NCBI GenBank assembly: GCA_002104905.1
Contig: MCFE01000092.1
Span: 111,584 to 175,583, forward strand
DNA length: 64,000 nucleotides
Direction of reading: 5' to 3'
From: Basidiobolus meristosporus CBS 931.73
Lineage: Eukaryota > Basidiobolomycota > Basidiobolomycetes > Basidiobolales > Basidiobolaceae
The notes under the pieces: generated by a model
What the model was told of the DNA's origin: nothing
The model's input: the letters and a program-made list of their open reading frames with translations, nothing else
Database searches by the model: none
Made by a program: the position numbers and the translations under genes
In this document: one piece after another, positions 25,651 to 37,195 of the stretch
How positions within the stretch are numbered: position 1 is the stretch's first letter
Layout of the letters: each line of letters begins with the position of its first letter

Positions 25651-26252
25651 ATGAACACTTTTCGTATTGTAAGTAGATGTCGCCTAAGCGGGTTGAGTGG
25701 CAGCTTTTCGAGACAGGCTGCTCGTCGTTTTGAGACCACTGGTGTCTTGAAGTCAACCGAGGGGAAAAAGGTCCCTTTGGCTATAGAACGTGAGCTCCCA
25801 GAGACCAGTTCGAAAACTGCTAGAAATATAGCTTTTGGTGCGGCTGGTTTGTCACTTTGGGTGTTTGGTACTGCCCTAGCCTTTAACCATCATAGATTAC
25901 ACACCAGTGTTGTGGATAGCACCATGTTTACCCTACGCCATGACCCCGATGTTCAAGAGACGCTGGGAAAAAATATCAAGTTCCGCGACAACTGGCCGTG
26001 GATTAGTGGTGATGTAAATCACCTCAAGGGAAGAGTCAGCGTAAGCTTTTGGATTAAGGGAGACAAAGGTATGGCGCTTCATTCACAAGTACTTCGAGGA
26101 ACACTGACTAATCATGGCTCTGATGAAACACAGGTGTAGGCCGTGCTCATTTTGCTTCGAGAAGACGTGACGACGACTGGGAAGTCCTCGAATTCTCACT
26201 CACCACCGAGAAAGGCAAACTCCCCTTGAAAGGAGAGCCTGTCTTCGAATAG
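25651..26252 (+). CDS. COA1: cytochrome c oxidase assembly factor 1 (Coa1/MITRAC15 family)
   Basis: Two exons, 25651-26068 and 26134-26252, giving 178 aa. An Arg-rich mitochondrial presequence (RIVSRCRLSGL...RQAARR) is followed by a single membrane span (IAFGAAGLSLWVFGTALAF, about residues 66-84). The conserved Coa1 domain comes next: ALGxN-like VQETLGKNIKFRDNWPWISG and GRVSVSFWIKGDKGVGRAHFASRR. Coa1 sits in the inner membrane and helps assemble Cox1 into complex IV. The open frame runs past the donor at 26069, so an unspliced reading would end differently; the spliced form restores the conserved C-terminal ...RDDDWEVLEFSL. Confidence 0.85.
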
Positions 26253-26899
26253 GCACTTTATCTCATCGAAAAAGCCGAACGCCTTCATTCAGCGCCCACT
26301 CGGTTCTTTTCTCTGTCATCTACACATTTTGATAAATACAAACTTCTACCCACCCTATCTTCCACATACCTTCCGTACTATCCCTGAAATGTATTGATTG
26401 ATTGACAAAACTCGCATCATTGCTGATGGTCTTGATGATCATCGCACTGGTTACTATCAATGGTGAATCAATGATCGAGTTGGCGGGAATGTCGATGGAA
26501 ATTGGCCAATCATAGATCCATCGACCATAGCATTGCGCTGCTCACAAAATAAGGCATTGTCGAAGATTTCAAGGCAATTTCCAAGCAAATAACAAGAGTG
26601 GACAAGCATATTTTTTTTCTCTAAAAAAAAGAAATACTTGTCTGATATCATAGAAATATTCGGGGTAACCCTGAGATTCCAATAACAACGTAAGGGCAGT
26701 AAATTTTCTGCTTGGCTTGACCTGTGGTTATTAGTAAATATTGTTTATCTATTGACCAACTTTTCATTTTTCTAATTGCCTCAGTCGTAAGTATTTTTCC
26801 GTAGCGCATTTGGACTGATGAGATGACCAGCTATTCCTCAACTGTATCATATATTTGTCGCCTAACTTACATTTCAGTGGGTTTTATTTAGAAATAAAA
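26253..26899. other. intergenic region COA1/KAP104
   Basis: 647 bp without a recognisable gene. An AT-rich stretch with an A/T homopolymer cluster lies at about 26608-26635. Upstream AG/GT signals leave a 5' UTR intron for KAP104 possible but unproven. Confidence 0.3.
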
Positions 26900-29744
26900 A
26901 TGAACTGGAATCCTCGACAGGAAGATCTCATTCAGCTCTTGCAGCTTCTAAGAGATTCCATCTCTTCTAGCAATGAGGTTCAAACTATGGTGCAACAGGT
27001 AAAGTTTGATGATGGCCCCATCCAGTGTGCACTGAGCTAAACCTTATTCTTCATCTAGAAATTGGATTCGTTTAACAAAATCCCCGACTACAATAATTAC
27101 CTTATTTATATCCTGACCCAAATGCCTCAAGAAGAGGCTTCCATCCGTGCCATTGCTGGCCTCTTGTTGAAGAATAACGTCCGCATACATTTCTTGGATA
27201 TTGCACCTCAGGTCATGGAGTATATCAAGGCTCTTTCGCTCCAAGCCATTGGTGATCCAGACCATATGGTCAGAGGTACCATTGGTACAGTCATCACCAC
27301 TATTGTTACCCGTGGTGGGCTCTCTACCTGGCCTCAAGTTCTCCAAAGATTGATGGAGCTCCTTGATCATCCCGATAAAAACGTTGTGGAGGTAAGCATA
27401 TCACTTCACTTTGTCGTTGCGACGCCATCTGACCATCATGTCTACTCCTTCATGGTAGGGTGCTTTCGGGGCCCTTCAAAAAATATGCGAGGATTCTGCC
27501 CGTGAGCTCGATCAGGATATCAATGGCACTCGTCCATTAGATTACATGATCCCCAAGATCATTAATTACTTTGATTCGCCCGAGTTGAAGATCCGTGTGT
27601 ATGCTCTCTCTTGTATCAACCAATTCATTTTGATGCGCTCGCAATCGCTCTTTACCCACATCGACGCCTTTGTCGGCGCGTTGTTCAAGAGAGCAACCGA
27701 CCACGCACCCGAGGTTCGTAAGAACGTTTGTCAAGCCCTCGTAATGCTTCTTGAGACCCGTCCCGACAAGCTTCTTCCTGAGTTGCCAAACCTTGTCGAG
27801 TACATGTTGTATTCCACCCAGGATGATGATGAAAACGTCTCCTTGGAGGCCTGTGAGTTCTGGCTTGCTTTTGCCGAGCAAGATGAGCTCCGTGAGCACT
27901 TGCGTCCATACCTTCCTAAAATCATTCCCGTTCTGCTCAAGGGAATGGTTTACAGCGAAATGGATATCTTGACCCTAGGTGGCGATGAGGATGATGCCAA
28001 CGTTCCAGACAACGAGCAAGACATCAAGCCCCGCCATCATCGTGCAAAGACCCACGAGTTCGAGCACACCGACCCTGCCAATCCAAGTGCCAACCGTGAA
28101 GCTGACGATGACGATGATGAGACCGATGATGAGGATTGGGATGAGGATGAAGATGACATCTATTCTGAGTGGAATCTGCGTAAGTGCTCCGCCGCAGCAT
28201 TGGATGTTCTTTCTACCGTTTATGGGAACGAGATGTTGGAGACACTGCTTCCTCTGCTTAAGGATCAGCTATTCAACCCCGAATGGAAGCACAAGGAGTG
28301 CGGTATCTTGGCTTTGGGTGCCATCGCCGAGGGCTGTATGTCTGGCATTGAGCCCCATCTCCCTGACTTGGTTCCATTCTTGCTTCAAAGCTTGAACGAT
28401 CCCAAGCCTTTGGTTAGATCCATTACTTGCTGGACTTTGGGTAGATATGCTAGATGGTGTGTCTTCCCTCCTCAGCCCGAGGAGCGCTCGAAATACTTTG
28501 AGCCATTGTTGGAAGGTTTGCTCCGCATGGTTCTGGACAACAACAAGCGTGTGCAAGAAGCCGGTTGCAGTGCCTTTGCCACGTTGGAGGAAGAGGCTTG
28601 TGAAGAACTCGTCCCTTACCTTGAGCCTATCCTTCGCAATTTGATCTTCGCCTTCCAGAAGTACCAACAAAAGAATTTGCTCATTCTTTATGATGCTATT
28701 GGCACCCTTGCGGACTCTGTCGGTAACGCACTCAACAAGAAGGAATACATCGACGTTCTGATGCCACCACTGATCGAGAAATGGCAGTCAGTCAGCGATG
28801 ATGACCGTGACCTCTTCCCACTTCTCGAGTGTTTGTCGTCAGTAGCCGCTGCCTTGGAGATTGGATTTGCACCATTCGCTCCCCCAGTCTACCAACGTTG
28901 TGTTCACTTGGTCAACAACACCGTAATGCAGATTCAGATGTACCATCAAAACCCTACCATCGAATTGCCTGACAAGGACTTCATGATCGTTGCTCTAGAC
29001 TTGTTGAGTGGATTGGTCCAAGGATTGAACACCAGTGTCGAGAGCTTGGTTGCCAGCAGCAACCCACCACTTCTTCCTCTCTTGGGTGTTTGTATGCAGG
29101 ATACCTCCGCCGAGGTCAGACAATCAGCATACGCCCTTCTCGGTGACTTGGCCATCTCGTGCTTCGCCCACCTCAAGCCCCATCTGGGTCAAATCATGCC
29201 TGAATTGATCCAACAAATCGATCCTCAATCGGAGCATATTAGCGTTTGCAACAACGCCGCCTGGGCCGCCGGTGAGATTGCTCTTCAGTGTGGAGCAGAA
29301 ATGCAGGTCTACGCCAACCCACTTCTTGAGCGCCTATTCCCTCTGCTCAACAACGAGCAGACTGCCCGCACTCTGTTGGAAAATGCTGCCATCGCCATTG
29401 GACGCGTTGGTTTGGTGTGCCCCGAGGTGGTTGCACCTCACCTTGAGATGTTCCTTGAGAATTGGTGCAAGGCATTGAGAGGCATTCGGGACAATGCCGA
29501 GAAGGACTCTGCGTTCCGTGGTGTATGCACCATGATCCAAACCAATCCCAACGGCGCAGCCAAGAGCTTCGTCTACTTCTGTGATGCCGCAACCAACTGG
29601 AGCACCCCATCACAAGAGTTGAACGACATGTTCGGCAAGATCTTTGCTGGATTCAAGCAAATGATCGGTGCCAACTGGGATAACTACGTGAGCACGTTCC
29701 CACCCACGATTAGACAGAAGCTTCAGGAAAGATATGGAGTTTAA
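26900..29744 (+). CDS. KAP104: transportin / karyopherin beta-2 (Kap104)
   Basis: Three exons, 26900-26998, 27059-27391 and 27459-29744, giving 905 aa (human TNPO1 about 898). HEAT repeats run throughout. Diagnostic blocks are [20 protein letters not shown] near the N-terminus, GLLLKNNVR, and the long acidic loop in the middle HEAT repeat (residues about 330-365, with [18 protein letters not shown]). This is followed by [17 protein letters not shown] and [12 protein letters not shown], as in transportin. It imports proteins with PY-type signals, such as hnRNP proteins, and Ran-GTP releases the cargo by way of the acidic loop. Start chosen at the ATG that gives the conserved N-terminus [10 protein letters not shown]. 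Confidence 0.95.
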
Positions 29745-30114
29745 ATCATCTTAGCTAACCCTACCTCACCCCACCAACATTTGCAACTAATCGCGCTCTC
29801 ACTATTTATCTCATCGATTAGAAAGTTTCTACCTGACATCCACTCCCACCAACACCACCACCACCCTTGTCTCGATTAATGCCTGTCAGTATCTTTTCAC
29901 TGCTTTCCCCCACAAAAAAGAATATGAAATAATCAATTCGATTTTCACTTGGAGCCGCTCCTTTCAACTGTGCATATCTTATTAAATGCTTTTGTATGTT
30001 GTGCGTGTGTTACCATCCCCTCGTTTCCGAAGAGTTTATTTGCAAAGGTAGTCTAATTGTACGTGTAGAGAGATGTGCTTTCTAAGGGGAATCGACAGAG
30101 CTGCGGGTCAAAGC
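29745..30114. other. convergent intergenic region KAP104/lectin
   Basis: 370 bp holding two 3' UTRs. Polypyrimidine and AT-rich, no gene seen. Confidence 0.35.
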
Positions 30115-31556
30115 CTAGAAACGCTTGGCGTTTCGTTGGTTGGATTGGTATACGTAGTAGATCAATCCGCCGACAGTACCAATGGCGATCAATTTCCAAA
30201 GGAACCCGAAGGATCCGTCGGTGTTTTGATGAACGGGTTGTGGTGCTCTAGGTGGTTTGTTCTGTGAGGTGCAAAAGAGATGTGAGGGGGGGGGGCAAGT
30301 TCACCGGCACTACATCATAAACGGACTTACCACAGACTTGAGGGAGTGAGAGGTTACACTGAGAATCTCATGGAAATCTAGAAGCAATTCGAATTAGCTT
30401 GATATGGTCTGATTAGATGAGGCACACATGGATTGTCTTACCGGAAATCTCTCCGGTGTGCGCACTGAAACCGAGGTAAACAACATTGGGAAGGGAGATA
30501 TCGTTAAGGAAGATGCAGTCCGTCCATTTTCCTTCCTCTTGGTATTGAAGCTTGACCTAGATCAATCAAGGCTGGCGGGTCAGGGTGAATGGACTACTGT
30601 CACGGTGGGGGTCATCTTGTTTACCTCCAGGTATTGGTCTTTCACATAGGAGACCTTGGCTTTAGTTGGGAACGGTCTACCACGGAAATCGGCCTATGCG
30701 GGAATCGAGCATGAGCCACTATACCAACATCAGGTTTATGAACGAGTCCAGTAAACATTACCTCACAACCACCGGCTTGTGTAGGCTCTCCATCTTTGCC
30801 GACATCGTAGGAAGTTTTACCGTCGCCAATCATGGCGCTGACATAGGGGAAAGAGTACTGATAACAGAGAAAATCACTCGGGTCAGGAACGGGCCATCGA
30901 TCAAAAGGCGCCAGAAGGAACTTACACTGTGCTTGGAGTTGGCGTAGGTATCAAAGAAAAGCCCCAAGCCATCGAAACGATCGACACTACCGAAAACGGG
31001 ACCTAACAAGACCAGATGAATACTCTCATTGCGTACGTGGACGACGTCGGCTCACATACCAGTCTGCGGGTCGTTGGTGGTGGCCCAGAAAGCAAAACCG
31101 TCGCCGAAAACACCGCTCCCGCTTCCGTGCACTTTGAACTCAAACTCGACTTCCCAGGCCTTGGTAGGTAGAGCCTAGTGTACAGCAACCATCGACGATA
31201 AAGCGTTAAAAAAAGGACCGTTGAAAGAGAGCCGAACCGCCTCGAAAACTAACATGCTTGCTCCACAACCAGCCAGCTCTACTGGGTAGATCGGGGGTCA
31301 GCTGGATTCCTCTGTAAGTGTGGATTACGGTATCACCTCCGAATTCAAAATTGTTCGAGCGCATTTCCTCGTCTACACGCGAAAGGAACATTGAGCAAAG
31401 GAAGCTAGATCAAGCACCAGTGGGGGGGATAATATTACCGATGTATGGAACGTTCAACGAGTGAGACCCTAAATAGACACTCTTGTCATCCTGGGCGGTG
31501 GCAGATAACAGGCCTGCCGCCAAGGTCAGGAAAGTGAAAACAGCTTTACGATACAT
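30115..31556 (-). CDS. L-type lectin cargo receptor (VIP36/ERGIC-53/Emp47 family)
   Basis: Nine exons: 31439-31556, 31254-31372, 31060-31174, 30926-31002, 30762-30857, 30625-30693, 30442-30556, 30331-30377, 30115-30261. The signal peptide is MYRKAVFTFLTLAAGLLSATA. The legume-lectin-like domain has GDGFAFWATTND and LGLFFDTYANS (metal-binding Asp/Asn), ending in FSAHTGEISDFHEIL. One C-terminal membrane span (about KLIAIGTVGGLIYYVY) leads to a short cytosolic tail ending AKRF, reminiscent of aromatic ER-export signals. No long coiled coil is present, so it is closer to VIP36/LMAN2 than to ERGIC-53. Such lectins bind high-mannose glycoproteins and cycle between ER and Golgi. Confidence 0.88.
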
Positions 31557-32791
31557 GATTTGCAGTACGTATACGTAGAAAGGTAGCTTCAATGAAATTT
31601 ATTCTTTTATGCCTATAGGTGATGTCGAAGCGTCACTTGTCTCGCCTGAAATCGTTGGTACGAAATGATTGGATGATTCCCAGTGGATTTCAAACAATCT
31701 TGGATCTAGAATACAAAACACAAGGACCGATACAAGGGCTACAAGGGCAAGCGTAGGTGCAAGTGTAGGTGCAAGCGTCCCATACCAACCACCCTCAAGA
31801 CCTCGACTACCTTCCACCACGCCAGAATTGACCACATTTAAACGTGCTCAGGGTGATGGTTCTCTGCTGAAACCATCTCGCTCGAATCCCGCGGATCTAC
31901 CGGTTTGGAAGCTTAACTCATTTAACTGCTTTGGAAAGGTAAATTGAATACTTGTTGTGGTCGCACACGTTAAATGAAAATTGTGATGTAATAAAGAGAT
32001 TGTTGGGACTTTAATATGTGAATAACGCACCGCAGATGATGAATTTGCGGGATACTGAGGCGGAATGGTACAAACGATCTTCGTACATAGCCAAGTCACA
32101 CTCAATAAACGGTCATTGCTTGATTGGCGGGGACTAATTGAACGACCGAATTAGGCAGATTTCCAATGGCTGCCTCAGAACAAAGGGAAGTTGAGGGTTG
32201 AGTAGCGGGAAACCAGTTTGTCAGTCAGGGCTGGCAGACTAGTGTATGCAAGAATTGTGGACTGCGCAGTAGCAGCCCAGTTGATTAAAACATTTATGCC
32301 GATAATTCTGTGGGTGTCACGTTGTGATTATTATCCAACTTGTGCTGGACCGATATGTACAGGAGGCATTGAGGAGATTTCTTAAACATTATTTTGGTCT
32401 TTTCGACTTGCGTTATCTAAGCGGAAGCAATTGTTTTGACCAATAAATAGATTGCATGTATTACAACCGGTTCACAAACGCTTCAGTACCCCTACGCCCG
32501 TTAATCCCCTAACTCCTCCTTCTTCTTCATTGGTAAGGATGGTATGGTGGTGGTTATAAATACCGGTCGGGATCACTATGCCTATTCAAAACATCGTCTC
32601 TGTTTATATTCCTTCTACTTACCCCTTTCGCTTATTAGCTAGTAATAGGACGCCCTATACTAAATAACCGACTCTAACCTTGTTCTATATCTAATTCCCT
32701 TTTGTTAGGTAAGCTTCCATGGACTAGACTGGTCTCGTTGATTCACTATACTAATGCCGTTTGTAGACTACCACTATTAATTATTAATAAA
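31557..32791. other. long intergenic region upstream of the PH-domain gene
   Basis: 1.2 kb between two divergent genes. A short tandem repeat of a 12-mer (AAGYGTAGGTGC, 2.5 units) lies at 31749-31778. No gene with family resemblance was found. The right end carries the 5' UTR intron described separately. Confidence 0.35.
32709..32766 (+). other. probable 5' UTR intron of the PH-domain gene
   Basis: GTAAGC at 32709 and TTTGTAG ending at 32766, with a perfect branch-point-like TACTAAT a few bases before the acceptor. 58 bp, the usual intron size in this window. It lies 25 bp before the ATG at 32792 and would remove the upstream part of an otherwise longer open frame. Confidence 0.6.
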
Positions 32792-34777
32792 ATGGCCACC
32801 GCTGTCGAATCCGCCACCCAAATCTCCTTGCCCGTTGAGAAGGAAGAGACCGCCGAAGTCTCAGCCCCAGTTGCTAATGAACAACCTGAGGCTGAAGCTG
32901 CTGTAGAAAGCCAAGCTGCTCCCGAAGAGCCTGCCCCATTAGAAGCGGAAGCTGAAGCTGAAACCGCAGCTGAACCAGCACAAGAAGAGCCTGTGGCTAC
33001 TACCGAGGCTACTGAGGAGCCCGCGGCCGCCGTTGAGGAGGAGGTTCCTGTCATCCAGCAAGGATACCTGCAGAAGCGAGGATTGAAACCCTTGAGACTC
33101 TGGAAAAACCGTTACTTTGGATTCCACAACGAGCCATTCGCTCTTGCACAATTACGTTTGGTTTCAAAGAAGAGCTTGAAGGCCACTTCAGCCCCTAAAG
33201 AGGAGTTCGAGAAGGTCAACAAGTCTCTCTTCCATAACATCGCTACCGCCACCGTCAGTGGTGAAAGTTTGATGTTCTACTTCAAATCCAGCAACCCTGA
33301 CCACGTTGAGGTTCCTCTCGGTGTCATCAATCTTGAGGATGTTGAGTCGGTTGCTCCAGCCAAGGCTAGCAAGCCACATGCCTTCTGCATCAAGACCAAC
33401 GTCAGAGATTACATTCTTGCTGCTCCAACCGCCGACGAAGCCAAATCTTGGGTTCATACTATCCAACAAAAATTGGATTCTCTCTCCTCTCTCTCCAGCG
33501 TTGTAGAGACTGCTCAATACAAGGAAACTTACGAAAGATTGGTTACCCGTCAAGCATTCAACGGCAAGAGTGCATCAACCATTCCTACCGGGATCTTATC
33601 TGATAGTGAGGTGCTTTCTGGCTCCGACAATGAGAAGGAGCCTGAGACCTCTGAAAGTAAGGAGGCCGAAGTTGCTGAGACCGCTGTCGAGGCTGAGGCA
33701 TCTGCCGTTGAAGAGACTCCTGTTGTAGCGGAAACCACTGAGGAAGCACCTAAGCGCAGATCAGTTCTTGGGGGTATCAAATCCTTCATCAAGAAGGAGA
33801 AGACCTCCAACTCCAGCATCGAAGTTGCCCCTGTTTCGGAAGAAGCTCCTGAAGCCACTGAAGAAGTAGAGGTCAAGGAGGCTTCTGAGGCAGTAGCTGC
33901 CGAAGAAACTCCCGCCGAGGCACCAGTAGAGGAGCAAGCTGCAGAGGAAGTCAAGGTTGAGGAAGCTACTGAGGCTGTTGAGGCTAAGGTTGAGGAGGTT
34001 GATGCCAAGCCCTCTCGTCCACTTTCATTTGGAATCCCAAAGTTCTTCAAGAGTGGAAAGAAGGAAGGTCAATCAGCTGAATTCACCGAAGCTGTTGAAT
34101 CTCCCACTGAGGAAGAGCCAGCCGCCGAGGTTGCTTCTCCAGAAGTGTCCGAGGATGCCGCCCCCGAGGCTGTAGTCGAAGCTGAACCTGCTGAAGTTAC
34201 CACCACCGAGGCTGTCGCTGAGGAAGCTACTGAAGCTCCTGAGCAAGCTGCCGAGGCTACCTCCGAAGAACCCGTCGCTGATGCTGAACCCGGATCCCCG
34301 ATTAAGCGTACTTTATCGAACCTATTCCGCTCAAAGAAGACCAAGAACTCCGAATCACAAATCGCCTCCGTGGAAGAAACCACTGAGGAACCTAGTGCTG
34401 CAGTTGAATCTCCAGTTGAAGCTGTCGCTGAGCCTCAAGAGCCCCCCAAGGCCGAGGCTGAAGCCGAGTCTGCTCCTGCCGAGCTTCAAGCCGAAGCCGC
34501 TGCTGAGGAGGCCGTCGATGCAACTGAAACCCCACAAGAAGCCGCCGAGACCACCGATGCCGAAGAAAAGCCCAAAAAACCTACTTTATTCAAGAGAATG
34601 ACTTTCATGCTTCGTTCCAACACCGGATCGGCCGTTAAGAGCACATCTTCTACCACCGAATCAATCCCCGCCGCCACATCCAGTCCCTCAGCTGAAGTAC
34701 TCACTGAGGCACCAGAGGAAGTGGCCCAGGTGGAACAGAAAATCGAAGCAGCCCCCGAAGCTGTGAAGTCCCACTAA
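32792..34777 (+). CDS. PH-domain protein with long Ala/Glu-rich repeats
   Basis: Single coding exon, 661 aa. Residues 1-87 are Ala/Glu/Pro-rich. A PH domain spans about 88-200 (IQQGYLQKRGLKPLRLWKNR, then ...NVRDYILAAPTADEAKSWVHTIQQ). The remainder is highly acidic, low-complexity A/E/V/T sequence. It is interrupted by four short basic-aromatic patches: RRSVLGGIKSFIKKEK, RPLSFGIPKFFKSGKK, IKRTLSNLFRSKKTK and TLFKRMTFMLRSN. The frame is open 30 codons upstream, but the ATG at 32792 (AAAATGGCC) follows a 5' UTR intron and is preferred. PH domains usually bind phosphoinositides or proteins. The layout recalls fungal Meu6-type PH proteins, but I cannot confirm orthology and assign no function. Confidence 0.8.
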   Translation: MATAVESATQISLPVEKEETAEVSAPVANEQPEAEAAVESQAAPEEPAPLEAEAEAETAAEPAQEEPVATTEATEEPAAAVEEEVPVIQQGYLQKRGLKPLRLWKNRYFGFHNEPFALAQLRLVSKKSLKATSAPKEEFEKVNKSLFHNIATATVSGESLMFYFKSSNPDHVEVPLGVINLEDVESVAPAKASKPHAFCIKTNVRDYILAAPTADEAKSWVHTIQQKLDSLSSLSSVVETAQYKETYERLVTRQAFNGKSASTIPTGILSDSEVLSGSDNEKEPETSESKEAEVAETAVEAEASAVEETPVVAETTEEAPKRRSVLGGIKSFIKKEKTSNSSIEVAPVSEEAPEATEEVEVKEASEAVAAEETPAEAPVEEQAAEEVKVEEATEAVEAKVEEVDAKPSRPLSFGIPKFFKSGKKEGQSAEFTEAVESPTEEEPAAEVASPEVSEDAAPEAVVEAEPAEVTTTEAVAEEATEAPEQAAEATSEEPVADAEPGSPIKRTLSNLFRSKKTKNSESQIASVEETTEEPSAAVESPVEAVAEPQEPPKAEAEAESAPAELQAEAAAEEAVDATETPQEAAETTDAEEKPKKPTLFKRMTFMLRSNTGSAVKSTSSTTESIPAATSSPSAEVLTEAPEEVAQVEQKIEAAPEAVKSH

Positions 34778-35099
34778 ATGTACACCTAATCCATAAATTG
34801 CTGCGAAAATAGTATACCCCAACCATTTATCACACACCGAGACCCATTTTTCCCCTTTCTCCCCCTTTTTCAGTAAACTAATCCAACCGATGACCTAGCT
34901 AACTTCAACTAAACTCAAACCAATACTTCCATACAACGCTCACGTTTATTTCGTTTTGCACCTAATAAAGCAGTTGTGAGATCCACTCGACGGAGCGGGT
35001 TGTTAATTGATATAGTACAGGTTGGGAACGGGCCCAGGGATCACTCGATATTGTTACATTGGCTGATAGTGGGATTGGGTGGTTGTATGAATCGCGTAT
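34778..35099. other. convergent intergenic region
   Basis: 322 bp of pyrimidine-rich 3' UTR sequence between the PH-domain gene and the Siva-like gene. Nothing else seen. Confidence 0.35.
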
Positions 35100-35642
35100 T
35101 TAATCTTTACAACTAAGACATAGAACAAAATCCCCTTCGGCGTCGTAGCTGGAGGAAGATAAGTTAGCTTCGAGGAGACTTCCCGTGATTCACCTGGGTG
35201 GACCAGCTTACCTTTTGGCCGAGCACAATGTGCAAAATTCAAGCTCGCAGCGCTTGCAGGTTCCCGAACAATCCTCACATACCTTCTGCTCGCAGAAGCT
35301 GCATTTCGTCTTTTCGTTACGCTTCTTGCACTGAGAGCAGGGGCCTTCGCAGCATTGCTCTACCTTGGTGTCGTTCTTCGTGAGCTTCTTCTGCCCGTGG
35401 AACAGCAGGAGCCTGGTGCGGGCTGTAGAAGTGGGATCAGCATGTCACCAGGCACACGGATGACAGTGGTCAAAAGAAATACCGTAGACAGCGCTCTTCT
35501 GCATTCTAGAGGGAACCCCTTTTCCTTTGGAAGAAGTCTCCTCGTCGAAGGGATTCTTCCTCTTCTCTTTTCCGGTGGGCTGCGACGTGGCCAACATGAG
35601 GGAGCAGGAGGAGCCAACGGGAAGCAATTTGTCTGTTGACAT
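35100..35642 (-). CDS. Siva-family cysteine-rich zinc-binding protein
   Basis: Three exons, 35483-35642, 35212-35422 and 35100-35148, giving 139 aa. Introns are 60 and 63 bp with normal GT-AG ends; all phases join. The C-terminal half is a dense run of CxxC pairs (QCCEGPCSQCKK, KCSFCEQKVCEDCSGTC, KRCELEFCTLC). It is followed by a Tyr-containing loop and a final CLSCKD, the same order and spacing as the zinc region of animal Siva. Just upstream lies ARTRLLLFHGQ, similar to the KTKRLLFLGAQ element of Siva. The N-terminal part is Ser/Lys-rich and probably disordered. Animal Siva is linked to apoptosis and p53 signalling; the role in a fungus is unknown. None of its exons is long enough to stand out as an ORF, so automated annotation may miss it. 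Confidence 0.78.
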
Positions 35643-35856
35643 GGATTGTTTATATTTTACTCTGATCACAATGATTTCATTGATTGGTCTAGGCCAGAAG
35701 TAGATCATGTTGGGAGTTTATTTGGTGGTATCAGGTGGCTGCATAGGGCGATGCTGCCGGTATGGTGATGATGGTAATTAGTGACCTGTGTGCTAGAGTA
35801 ATTTACAAACTTCCCATTGCTGTGGGTTGTGCAGTGTCTATTTGTGCCGAAGAACT

Positions 35857-36751
35857 CTAGTTGGCTTGCGAATTAGCAATTAGTGTCAACGAGGGGTCCA
35901 AATCCAGGTTGTACTTCTGGACGATCTGTTGTGCGCAAAGGGGGTAGACATGGGAGGCCAGAATATCCGATTCTTCTTGACGGAATTTCCCGAGAACGAA
36001 CTTCGACACGACGGCCGGGGAGCGGTCGTCTTTAGGTGGTCGTCCGATACCAATTCGAAGTCGCTGGAACTCCTAGAGTCGGGTCGTTAGTCTGACTGGA
36101 AGTTCTGGTGGAGCGCGCATTCTACTTACTGCAGTCTTGAGAAGGCTTATGATGGATTTGATCCCGTTGTGTCCGCTGTAAAGGAAATGATGGGTTGAAT
36201 ATCATGTTGATTATTTGCCTTGCTAAAGAAACCACGTACTTCGCACTCCCGGCCAACTTGAAGCTCATCTTTGCTAGATCACGCTGCATATCGTCATGAA
36301 GAACAAGCAAGTTGGATATGGGGAGGTTTAGCTCACGCACTATGGTTAACGTAAGCGAGCAGTCAGTATTCCGAGAGCTGTAATATGCGTGCTACGTCGC
36401 TTACCGGCAGCGGCGACAGATACCCCGCTGAGGTTCATCAAAACCTTGGGCTTTAGCAAGATAAGCTCAACATTCTCGGTCACCTCCTGCTTCTCCTTTC
36501 CAGATTTTATGACCATTGTTTGCGTCCAAGTCTTCCGTGCAACGTGGGCCTTCCACGGCTTATGGGTATCCCAAGACAGTCCCAAATGTTCAGCCAAGTA
36601 GTCTACTACCATCATGCCAATGTTGTGGCGGGTATTGGGAAAAGGCTGATTCCCCAAACCAGTTATCTACAACAAAGAGGAGGCATGTCAGTTTAGGGGA
36701 ACTTCGGGTATTCTAACATGAACGACACGGTACCAGCAGCTTTCTAGTCAT
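35857..36751 (-). CDS. PTH1: peptidyl-tRNA hydrolase (bacterial-type Pth)
   Basis: Five exons: 36734-36751 (six codons), 36405-36666, 36240-36339, 36130-36175, 35857-36072, giving 213 aa. Pth signatures: LLITGLGN near the N-terminus, TRHNIGMMVVDYLA (catalytic His), LLKPKVLMNLSG, LLVLHDDMQRD (Asp that activates the His), NGHNGIKSII and FQRLRIGIGRP. The enzyme cleaves peptidyl-tRNA released from stalled ribosomes; in fungi the bacterial-type enzyme usually works in mitochondria. No long presequence is visible, as in the yeast enzyme. The loop between GLGN and TRHN is a residue or two shorter than the usual GNPGxxY form. Confidence 0.92.
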
Positions 36752-37195
36752 GCTCTTTACCGTGAAAAAAGGAGAATTGAGCAGGTGAATTTTTATCGGG
36801 AATACCCAGAGAAATTTCCATCGATTGTGGGCAGTTGCGATACCGGTCATAAAATCCCTGCTGCGGAATCCGCACACCACTGGCTGGCCGTCGATTGTAG
36901 GGGAATGCAGGAGCGGATCGGGAATAGCAAGGTTTATTTGGAAGATTAACAAGACTCCAATTCGCATTATGTGTGTGGTTATACAACAAACGCAGTGCGT
37001 CCAGGGGAAAAGGTCCGTGATGATTCAACAAACTACGCAACCATCTACTGGGTCATTATTTTCTATTCAATATCAGGAGTGTGCTGTGGTTGCGGTAGTG
37101 GGTGTGGCAGTGGCAGTGGCAGTGGAAGTATTTACACATTTTTGATCGGGAGATGTAGGATTCGGTGCGTCTAAGGACCGAGCTCGGTAGATGTC
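36752..37195. other. intergenic region PTH1/TAF8
   Basis: 444 bp without a convincing gene. Contains a short GTGGCA hexanucleotide repeat (about 37103-37128) and further GTGG-rich sequence around it. Confidence 0.35.

Noticed and set aside
31669-31947. Small plus-strand frame with Ala-Ser-Val-Gly repeats
   Set aside because: It arises from a 12-bp tandem repeat, has no ATG start at its beginning and shows no family resemblance.
32702-32791. 30-codon N-terminal extension of the PH-domain protein
   Set aside because: The frame begins inside a probable 5' UTR intron with TACTAAT branch point; the ATG at 32,792 has a better context.
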